The notes beneath the pieces are model-generated. The model worked only from the letters and a program-made list of their open reading frames with translations, did not search any database and was not told where the DNA came from. This document shows positions 60,600-64,000 of a stretch of 64,000 bases of DNA, one piece after another. The number at the start of each line of letters is the position of its first letter. The first letter of the stretch is position 1. A program made the position numbers and the translations under genes. This stretch comes from Ligula intestinalis (taxonomy: Eukaryota; Platyhelminthes; Cestoda; Diphyllobothriidea; Diphyllobothriidae). Location: NCBI GenBank assembly GCA_036362985.1, contig JAYGXS010000006.1:15524531-15588530 (forward strand), read 5' to 3'.

Positions 60600-61070
60600 C
60601 GATCGGTAGAGATTTGTGGGGAAGTGGACGAGCCTCAAGCCTCGGGTGGCGCACCACTTGGGGTCGAGTATGACAGACTGATGACGGTTAATGAGCTAGA
60701 AATGGTCATTCCAGCCTCTCCTGTCTTTGTCGGCGATGTTCATCTGCCATATCTACTAGCTGCTGTGCGGCCGCTGGCAGGGTTCGTGAGTGAGCTACAA
60801 GATAGAGCAGGATAAGTGAGTTCCGTTAGAAATCGGTAAACTTTCACTAATGGGTGCCAATATTTCCAGATTCAATCAGCAAAACAACGAGCCCGTGGCT
60901 GAATGGTTAGTGTTAGACTTCTGATCAAAAGGTCGCGGGTTCGAGTCTCGGGTCCTGCATCACTTGGGGTTGGGTATGACTGGCTGATGACGACTAATGA
61001 GCCAGAAATGGTCATTCCAGTCTCCCTCGTTATTGTCGGCAATACTATCTGCCTAAGTGAGGTCAATTTC
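60600..61070 (+). repeat. Two tRNA-Arg-type SINEs in tandem
   Basis: Copy 1 (60600-60850) keeps the tail TGATGACGGTTAATGAGC and GAAATGGTCATTCCAGCCTC. Copy 2 (60885-61070) is the best head: box A TGGCTGAATGG at 60896-60906, arm TTAGACTTCTGATCAAA with loop CTTCTGA (UCU), and box B GGGTTCGAGTC at 60937-60947. Mismatches in the anticodon stem and the missing 3' acceptor strand rule out a functional tRNA. Confidence 0.65.
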
Positions 61071-64000
61071 ATTCTTTTGAGCCAGTGCATGTGTTCTTAC
61101 ATAGAGTACATACGAAGAATTTTGAAGTGTCAGAATTCTCTATAAGTCGCGAATGTAAATGCTGAAATTCAACTTTATGAGCTGATTGTCCTATAGAATT
61201 AGGGTATGAATGCGATTTATTTTGTTTGTTTTGTTTTGTTTAGAAGTAGCTTCCCCGATGGCAGATTTCTGTGTGATAACGCATGGTTTGTGCATATGTA
61301 GGGTCCAGCGAGCGTGCGGTACACTTGCGTACATTCTGGATGCTAACCATCTTAGACGCTGAACCTACATCTCCCTATGAAGTCCTGCTTGTTCTGGCCA
61401 GTGAAACATTTAGAGTGTTAAAAGCGAGAGGGAGTATGAGATGGACGGGGTGCAAGTCACAGTAGAAATCAATTCAACACCGCTGTTATCGTTAGTTTTA
61501 TTTGTAACTCTGAATGAGCCACGTGTTTAGACTCACTTTCAAAAGAAGGCGGTGTATCAGGCGGGAAAACAGTGAGTCAGGACATTGGAACAGTAACGGT
61601 AGGGCGTTCAACTAAATGCCTGTCAACGTTACAGGGATATCCTTTTTCGACCGATACGCAAGACAACCAGCAAGACTACCGTCGGTGTATAGGGGCGCCA
61701 AATACCTCCCGGTTGACTGTTGGCAACAGTTATAGAGCGAAGAAGGGGAAGATATAGTTGCTTCCCAAACGGGTTTAGTATACTTCATTACAGTCTGGTC
61801 TTTGTTGGGAGTTCAATATGCCTATGACTGCCGGTTGGGCTGGCAGAGCCTGTTGGGGTACATTTGAATAGAGGCGTTTGACACGGAGTGGAGGGAGGCC
61901 GATTTCATCCTCCCTGGTCCGCTCGATTCGCACTCACCACTGCTGCACAAGTGTTCTGCATTAGAAATCAATTCAGTATCGTTTTCGCGTTCTATCGAAC
62001 CACCCCAAAAGTCCTCTCGGTATGCATTTGCCGAGCTAGGTGGAGTTTATAAATGTTATATCCCACTTGTCTTCACTTGCTTCTAACATCCAGGAATATC
62101 AGTCTCGTATGCCCGGGTACATTTAGTGAGATAGTTGGAGTCTCGTCGCTCGATCCCACACCCCCTTAGCCAGTTTTTGGGGGATTGAACTAGCCAGCGC
62201 TAGGCCGAAATTAATTGACAGAATTGTCGGCACATGGCCCACTGCCGCAGGTTTGTTTAGCGGCTGGGATATTTCCAGTAGCAACCAACACAGTCCCCTA
62301 ATCACCAAAATACCTTTTGGCACCAATTGCTGGGGCTACGGCCATGTGTTCTGTGCTGTAGCCCATTTAAGACAACTGTCGTGATAACTAATTAACTCGA
62401 GCATTCCAACATGTGCCCCGTTTGCCGCATCACGCACCACCCCACCATCCAACCTGACACCCCTGCCGGAATCATCCAAACGTCAACACACCAGCCCATC
62501 ATTTCGTCATTTTCTGTCGTCGCCACTGAGCGGGCTGCGAAGTCCGGGAGGGAGTGGGGGCGTGGGGAGGGCGCAGCGTACAAAAACGGGAATCCGTTTT
62601 TCACGGCTTCATCTTATGACTGGTCGTCACGCCGCCGCTGCTACCTTCGAGTGATTCCCCCTACGTTTTACCAGTTGGTGGATAAAAAGGGCCCTAACCT
62701 AGCCCCACCACCACCACCCCCGGCCTCTTCTGGATTGTGGGAACAACTGTCGCCTTTCAGGTCCTGTTGCTGCCCGATGCACTTCGCTAAGGACTTCGCG
62801 CCCGGTAACTGATGTCGCTGCTGTTTTTTGCTGCAACGAAAGCGGTGCCTTCTACACTGGCTAATCACATGAACATAGGTTTACGGATGCGCTATCCGAT
62901 TAGGGGAGGGGGCTGCTTGTCGGTCCGAGGAATTGGCAACAGGTTGGCGCGCCCCTTCACGCTCCGCCCCTCCCCCCTCCCAGCAGTAGCAGCAGCAAGA
63001 CGCGTCCTTCCGTTCAGAGTCGATTTCGGCAACGGAGCCGCTAAACAGACAGGCAGACGGACGAATCCCGGAATAGTTGCGTCTGATGACTCCTTAACGA
63101 GCGCGCCAGCCTCCGGGACAAAGGTGGTGAAGGGGCAAGCCTTGTAAACCTGATTATGAAGACAAGTGTATGTGGGAACAGTTAATCACTGTCATGGCAT
63201 TGGCTATTTGATCCGCTTGTCTGCCCGCACTAGTTTCCTAACTTGCCTTAGCCAGACCAAAGGGCTTTCAGGAAGGCCGTAGATATGGGTGCAGAGCAAC
63301 AACCCCATGGTTCACAACGTGCACTACACCTTTTTGTTATCGACATCCACAGCCTCCTCCCTCCCCACTTACTCTACCTCCTGTTCCTCCACTTCTACCT
63401 CTCCTCTTATGCATTCTATATTTATTTTGCCCTTTAAGAGTTATTGTATTTCCATTATTGACTTGCCTCAACTCAGTTATTTCTTCAGGCTTTTCCCTTT
63501 TACTTTCATGTCGCATCTCGCCTTTTCCTCCACGCGAATAAGACATAATCACAGGATTCCTAACACATTCAAGTTACCTAAAAAACTGGGATTTTGTTCG
63601 CCGATCTGGACTGGGTGTCCTCGTAGGTAATTGCTTTCTAAATGCCGACGGTAAACACAACGTGAAGGGTTATTTCGTACTAACAAAGCTCATAAATACT
63701 CATAACAAGAATTGCGCGCGCAATCAGAAATTCGGTGGAGGTCGTGATGCTACCTTGCACGAAGTCACTGAGAGTTGCATGGCGCCAAAAGCGCAGAAGA
63801 GTTTTGGGTCGGTCGTTACGTAAGAATTACCCTAAAATTTTGACGCTGGCGTTGGATGCAACAGAAACTTAAATGCATCCGCAATCAACATACACGAGGA
63901 GACGAGATGGTTCACAGTCGTCATAGCTTTGAAGATGTTTCGATTAATTTTATAAGTAGATGAGCTCGTAAATTGGCAGTTGAGGGCACTTCCTCTAACC
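61071..64000. other. No gene recognised; GC-rich patch at 62.4-63.15 kb
   Basis: 62400-63150 is GC-rich with C-tracts (CCACCACCACCCCC) and several overlapping open frames on both strands. It could be a CpG-rich promoter or first exon of a gene beyond the window, but no splice-linked coding exon was recognised. The rest is ordinary AT-leaning sequence. Confidence 0.35.

Noticed and set aside
62411..62812. 133-codon open frame in the GC-rich patch
   Set aside because: Low stop density from base composition; overlapping frames on both strands; no motif.

Overview
The window looks like repeat-rich nuclear DNA from a metazoan, most likely a parasitic flatworm. I lean towards a cestode of the diphyllobothriid kind, but a trematode is possible. 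Pointers are the very long introns packed with decayed transposons, a 17-nt microexon, Penelope-like elements (PLE) with GIY-YIG endonuclease domains, CR1-like retroposons, tRNA-derived SINEs and many degenerate TTAGGG-type repeats. No bacterial operon, CRISPR array or intact tRNA/rRNA gene was seen. A run of 10 Ns inside a GAT microsatellite marks an assembly gap.

One host gene can be supported strongly. It is a plus-strand PHACTR (phosphatase and actin regulator) homologue of at least seven exons between 7727 and 33732. Exon ends, intron phases and the conserved C-terminus all agree: 7727-7940, 11509-12568, 18613-18883, 33034-33050 (17 nt), 33130-33267, 33469-33545 and 33720-33732. Together they give about 595 residues in one continuous frame and end in the PHACTR terminus ...TRFHR-stop. 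The 5' start lies upstream and was not found. The last intron starts with GC instead of GT. The C-terminal block that contacts protein phosphatase 1 in the vertebrate family is kept, but the actin-binding RPEL motif next to it is degenerate.

Layout. 1-7.7 kb: no gene recognised; foldback repeat, telomere-like repeats and dispersed repeats. 7.7-33.7 kb: PHACTR. Its 6-kb and 14-kb introns hold SINEs, foldback arms, telomere-like elements, and an antisense Penelope-like relic split by a hAT-type MITE. 34-41 kb: a second PLE endonuclease relic, a CR1-like reverse-transcriptase pseudogene with a 60-bp tandem tail, and a clear foldback element. 41-54 kb: an inverted-repeat element with a telomere-like core, C-rich tracts, head-to-head tRNA-Arg-type SINE pairs, and duplicated unknown repeats. 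53.9-64 kb: a minus-strand reverse-transcriptase relic with a YADD box, more telomere-like and SINE copies, and a GC-rich 3' end with no recognisable gene.

Apart from PHACTR, the coding signals are transposon remains in various stages of decay. The main points of interest are the splicing of PHACTR, the nested insertions, and a multi-copy foldback repeat family whose arm carries a partial hammerhead-like signature.
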